From assembly GCA_903847545.1 (NCBI GenBank), contig CAINDZ010000392.1, forward strand, positions 1-18,184: a DNA stretch of 18,184 nt, written 5' to 3'. Shown here one piece after another: positions 6,525-13,625 of this stretch. Each line of letters begins with the position of its first letter. The first letter of the stretch is position 1. A program made the position numbers and the translations under genes. The notes below the pieces were generated by a model, which worked only from the letters and a program-made list of their open reading frames with translations, made no database searches and was not told the DNA's origin. This stretch comes from an uncultured bacterium. GTDB lineage: Bacteria > Krumholzibacteriota > Krumholzibacteriia > LZORAL124-64-63.

Positions 6525-7850
6525 TCAGGCGCCCGTCGAGCGGTGGTTGGCCCGCCCGAAGCAGTCGTACTTGAAGCCGTGCTTCTCAAGCGTCGGCAGG
6601 TCGTACACGTTGCGGCAGTCCAGGAACACGCGGCCCTTCATGGTCGAGGCCAGGCGCTGCAGGTCCAGCTGCCGGTACTCGTTCCACTCCGTGACCAGGA
6701 TGCACACGTCCGCGCCCTGGCAGGCCTCGTAGGCCGACTCGCAGTAGTGCAGGTCGGGATGGAAGAGCTTGAAGTTCTCCATCGCGGCCGGGTCGTGGGC
6801 CTGCAGGCGGCAACCGCGGGCCTGCAGCAGCTTGACCAGCTCGAGGCTGGCCGCCGAGCGGATGTCGTCGGTGTTGGGCTTGAAGGCCAGGCCCAGCAGC
6901 GCGATGGTGCGGCCCGACAGGTCGCCGGCCAGGGCCTCGGCCTTGGCCACGGCGCGGGCGGGAATGCCGGCGTTCACGGCGATGGCCGCGCGCACGATGG
7001 ACATGTCGTCGCCAGCCTCGCCGGCGATGTGGACCAGGGCGTTGGTGTCCTTCGGCAGGCAGCTGCCGCCGAAGCCGAGGCCCGGGTGCAGGAACTTCGA
7101 GCCGATGCGCTTGTCCAGGCCCAGCCCCTTGGAGATGTCGAAGATGTCGGCGCCGACGCGCTCGGCCAGGCGTGCGACCTCGTTGATGTACGAGATCTTC
7201 ACGGCCAGGAAGCTGTTGGCCGCGTACTTGATGAGCTCGGACGTCTCGATGCCCGTCTTGACCACCGGCGTGTCGAGCAGGTAGAGGGGGCGGTAGATGG
7301 CCCGCAGCAGTTCCTCGGCGCGCGGCGTGTCGACGCCGATCACGACGCGGTCCGGGCGCATGAAGTCCTCGATGCTCGACCCTTCGCGCAGGAACTCGGG
7401 GTTGCTGGCCATGTCGAAGCTGGCGCCCGGCTTGATGCGCGCGGCGATGACCTTGCGCAGGGCGCGGCTGGTGCCCACCGGCACCGTGCTCTTGGTGACG
7501 ACGACCTTGTAGCCCTCGAGCAGGTCGCCGATCTGCTCGCCGACCTTCATCACGTACTGCAGGTCGGCCTCGCCGCTCTCGGACATCGGCGTCTGCACGG
7601 CGATGAAGATGACCTCGGCGTCGCGCATGCCCTCCTCGAGGCTGGTCGAGAAGAGCAGGCGGCCCTCGCGCACGTTCTTGAGCACGAGGCGGTCGAGTCC
7701 CGGCTCGTAGAACGGGATCTCGCCGCGCTCGAGCTTCTCGATGCGCTCGCGGTTGATGTCGACGCACACGACGGTGTTGCCGAAATCGGCCATGCACGCG
7801 CCGGAGACGAGGCCGACATAGCCGGTGCCAACCATGCAGATGCGGATCAT
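6525..7850 (-). CDS. ugd: UDP-glucose 6-dehydrogenase
   Basis: This 441-aa protein of the UDP-glucose/GDP-mannose dehydrogenase family oxidises UDP-glucose twice with NAD+ to UDP-glucuronate, a precursor of capsule, O-antigen or exopolysaccharide. It has the N-terminal Rossmann motif GTGYVGL (8-14), TKSTVPVGT (119-127), NPEFLREGSS (150-159), ELIKYAANSFLA (205-216, catalytic Lys 208) and GFGGSCLPKD (259-268) with catalytic Cys 264. The C-terminal UDP-binding domain has GLAFKPNTDDIR. ATG 7850 is preceded by AAAGGA at good spacing and overlaps the upstream epimerase stop (ATGA). UDP-glucose specificity over GDP-mannose or UDP-ManNAc is likely from overall similarity but not proven. The product may feed the aminotransferase next in the operon through an intermediate enzyme not present here. 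Confidence 0.93.
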   Translation of the reverse strand: MIRICMVGTGYVGLVSGACMADFGNTVVCVDINRERIEKLERGEIPFYEPGLDRLVLKNVREGRLLFSTSLEEGMRDAEVIFIAVQTPMSESGEADLQYVMKVGEQIGDLLEGYKVVVTKSTVPVGTSRALRKVIAARIKPGASFDMASNPEFLREGSSIEDFMRPDRVVIGVDTPRAEELLRAIYRPLYLLDTPVVKTGIETSELIKYAANSFLAVKISYINEVARLAERVGADIFDISKGLGLDKRIGSKFLHPGLGFGGSCLPKDTNALVHIAGEAGDDMSIVRAAIAVNAGIPARAVAKAEALAGDLSGRTIALLGLAFKPNTDDIRSAASLELVKLLQARGCRLQAHDPAAMENFKLFHPDLHYCESAYEACQGADVCILVTEWNEYRQLDLQRLASTMKGRVFLDCRNVYDLPTLEKHGFKYDCFGRANHRSTGA

Positions 7851-8833
7851 GAGAGTTCCTTTCGGGCCTCGGCAAGCAGTTCGAGCAGGGCGGAGGCCGC
7901 GTCGCGCTCGGGGCCCCATCCCGTCCCCTCGCGCAGCTTGCGGTTGTTGCCGACCAGGCGCGGCGTGTCCGCGGGGCGGTCCCGGGCCGGGTCACGCCTG
8001 ACGGTGACCGGCACCGTGGCGGCGCCCACCAATATCCGCAGTCCCTCGGCCATCGTCAACGCCGTTCCCGAGCAGATGTTATAGACCTCGCCGGGCGTTC
8101 CGCGCGCGGCCAGCAGGCGGTAGGCGCGCACCACGTCGAGCACGTGCAGCACGTCCCGCACCGGCGACAGGTCGCCGGTCAGGATCTCGGCCGGACCCCG
8201 CCCGGCCTCGGCGGCGGCGACCTGGCGCGCAAAGGACGGGAACGCGAAGCGGGGCGACTGGCCGGGACCCGTGTGGCTGAACGGCCGGGCCACGACGACG
8301 GGCACGCCGTGCGCCCGGTGGTACTGCCGGCACAGAAGCGTCTGGGCCGCCTTGCTCACCGCATACGGGGAAACCGGACACAGGGGGGCGTCCTCGTCCA
8401 GCGGCGCATCGCCCGGCTGGGGGCCGTACTCCTCGGCCGAGCCCACCGCGACGACGACGGGGCGCTCCGCCGCGGGCAGCGCGCGCACGGCCTCGAGGAG
8501 GTTGAGGGTGCCGAGGACGTTGGCCGCCAGCGTGCCGGCGGGGTCGCCGAAGGAGGCCGCGGCCGAGCTCTGCGCCGCGAGGTGGTAGACGACGCCGGGG
8601 CGCGCCAGATCCAGGGCCTCGCGCACGGCTCCCGCGTCGGTCATCGACCCGGCCAGGTAGTGGAAGGCGCCCGGTGGCGGCGCCGCGTCGGTCGCCAGGC
8701 CGAAGCCCGTCACCCGGCGCCCCTCCTGCAGCAGCCCGCGCGCCAGGTGCAGGCCGACGAAGCCGAGGGCGCCCGTCACCAGGGCGCCGCCGCCGTCCGC
8801 GGGCCGATCGCTTCCGGACATGCCGCCGGTCAT
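7847..8833 (-). CDS. NAD-dependent sugar epimerase/dehydratase, probably GDP-6-deoxy-mannose reductase-like
   Basis: This 328-aa extended short-chain dehydrogenase carries the nucleotide-binding motif TGALGFVGLHLA near the N-terminus, YHLAAQSS, the catalytic region VGSAEEYG and the active-site pair in SPYAVSKAAQ (Y-x3-K). TGDLSPVRDVLHVLDVVRAY and GEVYNICSG in the C-terminal half are typical of GDP-4-keto-6-deoxy-D-mannose reductase (Rmd) and GDP-mannose 4,6-dehydratase relatives. The protein acts on a nucleotide sugar in the cytoplasm for surface glycan synthesis. ATG 8833 lies 4 nt after the upstream gene's stop; ATG 8821 is a possible alternative because SD signals are weak at both. The stop overlaps the ugd start by 4 nt. 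No partner GDP-mannose dehydratase is visible here, so substrate assignment is tentative. Confidence 0.88.
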   Translation of the reverse strand: MTGGMSGSDRPADGGGALVTGALGFVGLHLARGLLQEGRRVTGFGLATDAAPPPGAFHYLAGSMTDAGAVREALDLARPGVVYHLAAQSSAAASFGDPAGTLAANVLGTLNLLEAVRALPAAERPVVVAVGSAEEYGPQPGDAPLDEDAPLCPVSPYAVSKAAQTLLCRQYHRAHGVPVVVARPFSHTGPGQSPRFAFPSFARQVAAAEAGRGPAEILTGDLSPVRDVLHVLDVVRAYRLLAARGTPGEVYNICSGTALTMAEGLRILVGAATVPVTVRRDPARDRPADTPRLVGNNRKLREGTGWGPERDAASALLELLAEARKELS

Positions 8834-8837
8834 GCGC

Positions 8838-9272
8838 CTACCCGTTGCACAGCCGCAGCCATTCCTTGTACAGGCAGCGGTCCTGGATGACGACGAGGCC
8901 GGCGTCGCGCGCCCGTGCCGCGGCCTCCTCGTGTTCGACGCCCTCCTGCAGCCAGATGGCGCCCGCGCCGATGGCGATCGCCTGGTCGACCAGTGCCGGG
9001 ACGGCATCGCTGCGCCGGAACACGTCGACCACGTCCACCTTGCCCGGGACCTCGGTCAGCTCCTTGTAGACCTTCAGGCCGAGGACGTCCTCGTCCAGGG
9101 CGGGATTGACGCCGACCACGTCGAGCCCGCGCCCCACCATGAAGCGGGTGACGCCGTAACTGGCGCGGTCCGGCCGGGCCGACAGGCCCACCACCGCGAC
9201 GCGGCGCATGTCGGTCAGGACCCGGCAGACGACCTCGTCGGGCGGGTTGGTGGGCAGGTGCGGGCTGTCCAT
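8838..9272 (-). CDS. CoA-binding domain protein, YccU type
   Basis: This 144-aa protein is close to the usual 135-145 aa of stand-alone CoA-binding (succinyl-CoA synthetase alpha-type Rossmann) proteins. The motif order fits: VAVVGLSARPDRASYGV near residues 25-41, VVGVNP, KVYKEL, then VDVVDVFRRSDAVP, AIWLQEGV, EEAAARARDAGL and QDRC towards the end. The fold binds CoA or a similar nucleotide in related proteins. The cellular role of this family is not established. ATG 9272 has a strong AGGGGG Shine-Dalgarno 6-7 nt upstream. It is the first gene after the promoter-like sequence at 9316-9344 and is followed 4 nt later by the sugar reductase gene, so it is co-transcribed with the glycan genes. 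No link between its function and theirs is obvious. Confidence 0.9.
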   Translation of the reverse strand: MDSPHLPTNPPDEVVCRVLTDMRRVAVVGLSARPDRASYGVTRFMVGRGLDVVGVNPALDEDVLGLKVYKELTEVPGKVDVVDVFRRSDAVPALVDQAIAIGAGAIWLQEGVEHEEAAARARDAGLVVIQDRCLYKEWLRLCNG

Positions 9273-9315
9273 GGGATCCCCCTAGGAAAACGGGTCGGGG
9301 CAACGGCACGGGTGC

Positions 9316-9344
9316 AGGTTAACCCGGGGGGAGTGCGTTGTAAA
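9316..9344 (-). promoter_or_regulatory. Promoter-like sequence for the 9272-4193 operon
   Basis: On the minus strand TTTACA (9344-9339) and TAACCT (9321-9316) are separated by exactly 17 nt, in the divergent gap between the CoA-binding protein and the Fe-S oxidoreductase. The -35 matches consensus at 5 of 6 bases; the -10 is weaker. It lies 44 nt upstream of the first start codon. Confidence 0.5.
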
Positions 9345-9370
9345 CCCGTGACGGCGAGGGCATTCCCTGC

Positions 9371-9399
9371 TTTTGTCCGGCGCGGCGGGGGGTTATCAT
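9371..9399 (+). promoter_or_regulatory. Promoter-like sequence for the Fe-S oxidoreductase gene
   Basis: TATCAT at 9394-9399 is a good -10 candidate standing out from GC-rich surroundings. The -35 is poor: TTTTGT gives a 17-nt spacer, TTGTCC (9373-9378) gives 15 nt. It faces the opposite way to the promoter-like sequence at 9316-9344 and lies about 70 nt upstream of the GTG start. Confidence 0.35.
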
Positions 9400-9470
9400 C
9401 GGGGGGCGAAGGATCGCCAACCGTGCCGCCGTAGCCCGCCGGGCCGGCGCGCCGCCGCCGGGGGTTTGCC

Positions 9471-11480
9471 GTGAACGCCATCGCGATGTCCGTCCTGCTG
9501 TTCTGCTCGTTCTCCATGTTCATCGGCACCATGGCCGACCGCTTCTGGGTGCTGCGCGCGGGGGCGCCCGACGACCGGCGCGGCAACTTCCCGGCCCGGC
9601 TGCGCTCGCTGCTGGTCCTGGGCTTCGGCCAGCAGCGCCTGCTGCTCGAGCGCGGCGCCGGCTGGATGCACGTGGCCATCTTCGTCGGCTTCATCGTCGT
9701 CTTCACGCGCACCTGCACGCTGGTCGGGCGCGGCTTCGATGCGGAGTTCCACCTGCCGCTGCTCGGCGGCGGCCTCGGCCTGGCCTATGCCGCGATCAAG
9801 GACACCTTCGAGGCCATCGTGCTGCTGGCGCTGGGCTGGGGCATCTGGCGGCGCGTGGTCATCCGCCCGCGGCGCCTGCACCTGAACGCCGAGGGCGTCC
9901 TGATCCTGGTCTGGATCGCCTCGCTGATGGTCACCGACGTGCTTGCAGACGCCGCCCTGTTCGCGCTGGATCCGGCCGACCCCGAGCGCGGCTACGCGTG
10001 GCTGTCGGCGGCCTGTGCCGGCCTCTTCGCCGGCGGCACCGCGGCCGGCACCACGGCCTGGCTGCACTTCTGGTTCTGGTCCCACATCCTGCTGCTGATG
10101 GCGTTCCTGAACTTCCTGCCCTTCGGCAAGCACTTCCACGTGCTGACCTCGCTGCCCGCGGTGTACCTGCGCCGCCTGTCGCCGTCGGGAGCGCTCGAGA
10201 AGATCGAGTTCGAGGGCCGCGAGACGTTCGGCGTGGGCAGGCTCGAGGACTTTTCGTGGCGTCGCATCCTGGACATGTACACCTGCACCGAGTGCGGCCG
10301 CTGCAACGACATGTGCCCCGCCGACCTCACCGGCAAGCCTCTGCACCCGCGGGAGATCATCATCAACGAGCGGGACCACGCGCGCGACATGGAGGCCCAC
10401 CTGGTGGGCGTCGGCAAGCTGAAGGCCCAGGGACGCCAGGCCGAGGCCGCCGCCGCCATCGAGGCGTTCCAGCGCCCGGCGCTCATCGGCGAGGTCAACG
10501 ACGAGGAGGCCATCTGGGCCTGCACGACCTGCGGCTGGTGCGTCAGCAGCTGCCCGGTGATGATCGACCACATCCCGAACATCGTCGACCAGCGCCGCCA
10601 CCTGGTGATGATGGAGGCGAAGGTGCCGGCCGTCCTGCAGAACGCGCTGCGCGGGCTGGAGAACAACAGCAACCCGTGGAACGCCAGCAGCGCCGCGCGC
10701 GAGGACTGGATCGGCGACCTGCCGGTGCCCCGGATGCGCGACAAGGGCTCGGCCGCGTACCTGCTGTTCGTCGGCTGCGCAGGCAGCTTCGACAGCCGCA
10801 ACCAGGACGTGATGCGCGCGCTGGTGCAGCTGCTGGACCGCGCCGGCGTCGACTACGCGGTGCTGGGCAACGAGGAGGGCTGCTGCGGCGACCCGGCGCG
10901 CCGCGTGGGCCACGAGTACCTGTTCCAGATGCAGGCGCCGATAAACATCGAGACGTTCAGGCGCTACAACGTGCGCAAGGTCGTCACGGCGTGCCCGCAC
11001 TGCTTCAACACCATCGCCAACGAGTACCCGGACTTCGGGCTCGAGGGTGTCGAGGTCATCCATCACAGCCAGCTGCTGGCCGAGCTGGTGAAGGAAGGCC
11101 GGCTGAAGCCGAAGGCGGGCGCCGACCTGAACGTGACCTACCACGACTCGTGCTACCTGGGGCGGCACAACGGCGAGTACGACGCGCCGCGCGAGGTGCT
11201 CGCCGCCGTGCCGGGCCTGTCGCTGGCCGAGATGCCGCGCCACCGTCGCGAGGGCTTCTGCTGCGGCGCCGGCGGCGGCCGCATGTTCATGGAGGAGCAT
11301 CTGGGCACGCGCATCAACCACAACCGCATCGAAGAGGCGGCCGCGACCGGCGCCGCCGAGGTGTGCAGCGCGTGCCCGTTCTGCCTGACGATGCTCGGCG
11401 ACGCGATCAAGGAAACGGACCGCAGCGAGTCCCTGCGCGCCCGGGACATCGCCGAGGTGCTGCTCGAAAGGCTCGACTGA
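9471..11480 (+). CDS. Membrane (Fe-S)-binding oxidoreductase, ETF:(mena)quinone oxidoreductase / HdrD-like
   Basis: This is a 669-aa fusion. Residues 1-235 contain about five or six hydrophobic segments with several His (H67, H199, H205, H221, H223), like the haem-binding NarI-type membrane domain. A dicluster ferredoxin domain follows, with C272, C275, C278, C282 and C351, C354, C357, C361. Two CCG domains end the protein: C436, C471/C472 and C508/C511, then C561, C597/C598 and the terminal CSACPFC. This architecture is that of the Fe-S oxidoreductases thought to move electrons between ETF and menaquinone in anaerobes and syntrophs. etfBA at 15814-17596 makes that pairing likely here. The start is GTG 9471 with GGGGG upstream. 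A terminator-like hairpin follows at 11515. Direction (acyl-CoA oxidation or reduction) cannot be told from sequence. Confidence 0.88.
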   Translation: MNAIAMSVLLFCSFSMFIGTMADRFWVLRAGAPDDRRGNFPARLRSLLVLGFGQQRLLLERGAGWMHVAIFVGFIVVFTRTCTLVGRGFDAEFHLPLLGGGLGLAYAAIKDTFEAIVLLALGWGIWRRVVIRPRRLHLNAEGVLILVWIASLMVTDVLADAALFALDPADPERGYAWLSAACAGLFAGGTAAGTTAWLHFWFWSHILLLMAFLNFLPFGKHFHVLTSLPAVYLRRLSPSGALEKIEFEGRETFGVGRLEDFSWRRILDMYTCTECGRCNDMCPADLTGKPLHPREIIINERDHARDMEAHLVGVGKLKAQGRQAEAAAAIEAFQRPALIGEVNDEEAIWACTTCGWCVSSCPVMIDHIPNIVDQRRHLVMMEAKVPAVLQNALRGLENNSNPWNASSAAREDWIGDLPVPRMRDKGSAAYLLFVGCAGSFDSRNQDVMRALVQLLDRAGVDYAVLGNEEGCCGDPARRVGHEYLFQMQAPINIETFRRYNVRKVVTACPHCFNTIANEYPDFGLEGVEVIHHSQLLAELVKEGRLKPKAGADLNVTYHDSCYLGRHNGEYDAPREVLAAVPGLSLAEMPRHRREGFCCGAGGGRMFMEEHLGTRINHNRIEEAAATGAAEVCSACPFCLTMLGDAIKETDRSESLRARDIAEVLLERLD

Positions 11481-11514
11481 CCGGGGCGGCCACCGGTCGC
11501 CCGTGGCGCCGCAA

Positions 11515-11545
11515 GCGCCCGGCATTGCGGGCGCGGCTGCTTTCT
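11515..11545 (+). terminator. Terminator-like hairpin after the Fe-S oxidoreductase
   Basis: A perfect 7-bp stem, GCGCCCG (11515-11521) with CGGGCGC (11528-11534), encloses a 6-nt loop and is followed by GGCTGCTTTCTG. The T tract is interrupted, so efficiency is uncertain. The right arm overlaps the -35 box of the next promoter. Confidence 0.5.
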
Positions 11546-11553
11546 GTTATACC
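11525..11553 (+). promoter_or_regulatory. Promoter-like sequence for the nitronate monooxygenase-family gene
   Basis: TTGCGG (11525-11530) and TATACC (11548-11553) have a 17-nt spacer. The AT-rich -10 lies 44 nt before the ATG at 11598 and is the only such candidate in the gap. Confidence 0.5.
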
Positions 11554-11597
11554 GGACAGCGTTTGTCGGTCCTCGCGCGTCCCCGGAAAGGATTCCC

Positions 11598-12641
11598 ATG
11601 ACCCCGTCGAACCCCGTCCCGTCCACGACCGCCCTTGACCGTATCTGGGGCCGGGGCAAGGACTTCCTTGGCAGCGAGCTGCCCATCCTGTGCGGGGCGA
11701 TGACCTGGATCTCGGACCCGCAGCTGGTCTCTCTGATGAGCAACCTGGGGGCCTTCGGCGTGCTGGCCGCCGGCAACATGCCGCCCGAGATGTTCGCGCA
11801 GTACGTCGACCAGACGCGCGGGATGACCGACCGGCCTTTCGCGGGCAACGTCATCACCATCGCGCCGAACTATCTCTCGCACCTGGACATCCTGTGCGAG
11901 CGCAAGGTCAGCCACATCGTGTTCGCCGGCTCGATCCCGCGCGCCTCCGAGGTGAAGAAGGCCAAGGACAGCGGCGCGAAGGTGATGTGCTTCGCGTCGA
12001 CCGGCAGCATCGCCGAGCGCATGATCGACTACGGCACCGACGCGCTGATCCTCGAGGGCAGCGAGGCGGGCGGCCACATCGGGCACGTGTCGACCGTGGT
12101 GCTGCTGCAGGAGATCCTGTTCAACTTCCCGACGCTGCCGATCTTCGTCGCGGGCGGCATCGCGACCGGCAAGATGGTGGCGCACCTGGTCCTGATGGGC
12201 GCCGCCGGCGCGCAGATGGGCACGCGCTTCGTGATGGCCGAGGAGTGCACCGCGCACGCGAAGTTCAAGGACGTCTTCATCAAGGCCCGCTCGCGTGAGG
12301 CCATCTCGACGCCGCAGTACAGCGCCAAGCTGCCGGTCGTGTCGGTGCGCGCGCTGAACAACCACGCGATGGAGCACTTCGGCGACCTGCAGCTGGAGCT
12401 GCTCGAGCAGCTGCGCACCGGCGCCGTCAACCGCCAGGACGCGCAATTCAAGGTCGAGGAGTACTGGGTCGGCTCGCTGCGGCGCGCGGCCGTCGACGGC
12501 GACGTCGAGCACGGCTCGCTGATGGCCGGCCAGTCCGTGGGACTGGTCAAGCGCGTGCAGCCGCTGCGCGAGATCCTCACCGAGATCGTGACCGACGCCG
12601 ACCGTGCTGTCGCCGAGGTGCGGCAGAGGCTGGCCGACTAG
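11598..12641 (+). CDS. FMN-dependent nitronate monooxygenase / FabK-family enoyl-ACP reductase
   Basis: This 347-aa TIM-barrel flavoprotein belongs to the 2-nitropropane dioxygenase (NPD) family. Signatures are PILCGAMTWISDPQLV and GAFGVLAAG near the N-terminus, LEGSEAGGHIGH in the middle (the family's EAGGH motif that contacts FMN and the active site), then FVAGGIATG and GAAGAQMGTRF, which bind the FMN phosphate. The family holds two main activities: oxidation of toxic nitronates and NAD(P)H-dependent enoyl-ACP reduction (FabK) in fatty acid synthesis. The motifs do not separate them here, and length is slightly above typical FabK (about 310-320). ATG 11598 has a clear AAAGGA Shine-Dalgarno (11587-11592). 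It has its own promoter-like sequence and a strong hairpin downstream at 12688. Confidence 0.88.
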   Translation: MTPSNPVPSTTALDRIWGRGKDFLGSELPILCGAMTWISDPQLVSLMSNLGAFGVLAAGNMPPEMFAQYVDQTRGMTDRPFAGNVITIAPNYLSHLDILCERKVSHIVFAGSIPRASEVKKAKDSGAKVMCFASTGSIAERMIDYGTDALILEGSEAGGHIGHVSTVVLLQEILFNFPTLPIFVAGGIATGKMVAHLVLMGAAGAQMGTRFVMAEECTAHAKFKDVFIKARSREAISTPQYSAKLPVVSVRALNNHAMEHFGDLQLELLEQLRTGAVNRQDAQFKVEEYWVGSLRRAAVDGDVEHGSLMAGQSVGLVKRVQPLREILTEIVTDADRAVAEVRQRLAD

Positions 12642-12645
12642 GCGC

Positions 12646-12674
12646 TTTCAATCCGCTGGCATCAAACTTGATAA
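12646..12674 (+). promoter_or_regulatory. Weak promoter-like sequence before the TPR gene
   Basis: TTTCAA (12646-12651) and TGATAA (12669-12674) are 17 nt apart, in an AT-richer patch right after the upstream stop codon. The -35 match is poor. If real, the hairpin at 12688-12710 lies in the 5' leader of the TPR mRNA. Confidence 0.3.
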
Positions 12675-12687
12675 CGGCCCGGATCCC

Positions 12688-12717
12688 GGCCGCCGCGAGT
12701 CGCGGCGGCCCGTCCGT
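12688..12717 (+). terminator. GC-rich hairpin, likely intrinsic terminator
   Basis: A perfect 10-bp stem, GGCCGCCGCG with CGCGGCGGCC, has a 3-nt loop (AGT). It ends at 12710 and is followed by CGTCCGTTTG, a short T tract. It most simply ends the transcript of the nitronate monooxygenase-family gene. Confidence 0.6.
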
Positions 12718-12741
12718 TTGCCCGAATCAGAGGATTGCCAC

Positions 12742-13617
12742 ATGACCAGATTTGCCGCCCTGTGGGCAGGCTGTGCCTGCCTGCTATTGGCCGTCGTTCC
12801 GGCCGTTTCCGCCCCCGCCACCGTCCAATCGCGCCAGGCGGGCGAGGTCCTCGTGACCGCCGCCCCGCGCGATGTCGAGGCCTGCCTGGCGTACGCGACC
12901 TGGCTCGCGTCGGCGGGCGAGTTGCAAGAAGCCGCGTCGGTGCTCGAGGCGGGATGCCACCGTGTCGACGTCCCCGGACCGGCGCTGCTGGCCCTGGCGG
13001 GCGTGTACCATCGCCTGGGCAAGCTCACCCGCGCCGAGGCCGCGGCGCGCGAGGCGCTCCTGCTGCTGCCGCAGTCGGCCGAGGCCCGCGTGTGCATGGG
13101 GGACATCTACCGGGACCTGGAATGGCCACAGTCGGCCATCGAGAGCTACGAGGCGGCGCTGGCGCTGGCGCCGGGGCTGACGGTCGCGCGGGTGAACCTG
13201 GTGACGACGCTGTCGGCCTCGGGCCGCGGTCCCGAGGCCCGCGCGCGCTGCCTGGCCTTCATCGACGCGACGCCCGCCGATCCCGGGCTCTGGCTGGCCC
13301 TCGGCCAGGTCTACGAGGACCAGGACAAGCCGCGCGAGGCCTTCACCACCTACGGCCAGGTGCTCAGCCTCGACGCGACGTCGGCCGAGGCCTGGGCGCG
13401 CCAGGGCCGTCTCTACTGCCGCTCCGGGCAGTACGCTTCGGCCGCGGACGCATGCCGGCGGGCGCTGGAGCTGGACGCCGACAACCTGCTGGCCCACGCC
13501 TGGCTGGGCACGGCCTCGAGCTGGCTTGGTGACCAGGAGCAGGCGCGCCGGCACGCGGCGATCGCCGAGGCCGGCGGGCTGGACATGTCCGGAGTCTGGA
13601 AGAAGCTGAGCCAGTAG
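12742..13617 (+). CDS. Exported tetratricopeptide repeat protein
   Basis: This 291-aa protein has an N-terminal signal peptide: MTRF, a hydrophobic core to about residue 18, and a likely Sec cleavage after AVSA. The rest is a chain of about six TPR units, each with the W/L-G-Y-A-P pattern, such as LLALAGVYHRLGKLTRAEAA, ARVCMGDIYRD, LWLALGQVYEDQDKPREAF, AWARQGRLYCRSGQYASAA and AHAWLGTASSWLGDQEQAR. It should be a periplasmic protein-interaction scaffold; the partner is not indicated. ATG 12742 is preceded by AGAGGA about 8 nt away; an in-frame extension upstream to 12604 overlaps the preceding gene and lacks a signal. It converges on the GT2-TPR gene with an 8-nt gap and no visible terminator. 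Confidence 0.85.
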   Translation: MTRFAALWAGCACLLLAVVPAVSAPATVQSRQAGEVLVTAAPRDVEACLAYATWLASAGELQEAASVLEAGCHRVDVPGPALLALAGVYHRLGKLTRAEAAAREALLLLPQSAEARVCMGDIYRDLEWPQSAIESYEAALALAPGLTVARVNLVTTLSASGRGPEARARCLAFIDATPADPGLWLALGQVYEDQDKPREAFTTYGQVLSLDATSAEAWARQGRLYCRSGQYASAADACRRALELDADNLLAHAWLGTASSWLGDQEQARRHAAIAEAGGLDMSGVWKKLSQ

Positions 13618-13625
13618 GCGCGTCG

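Noticed and set aside
4431..8084. A 1217-codon open frame on the + strand
   Set aside because: It lies opposite four well-supported minus-strand genes (HemC-like, aminotransferase, Ugd, reductase). Its translation is rich in Arg, Ala, Val and His with no family motif, as expected for an antisense frame in GC-rich DNA.
9396..11525. A 709-codon open frame on the - strand
   Set aside because: It is antisense to the Fe-S oxidoreductase, whose cysteine motifs and membrane segments are clear. The translation is compositionally biased (QRQ, HHH, VVVG) and shows no domain.
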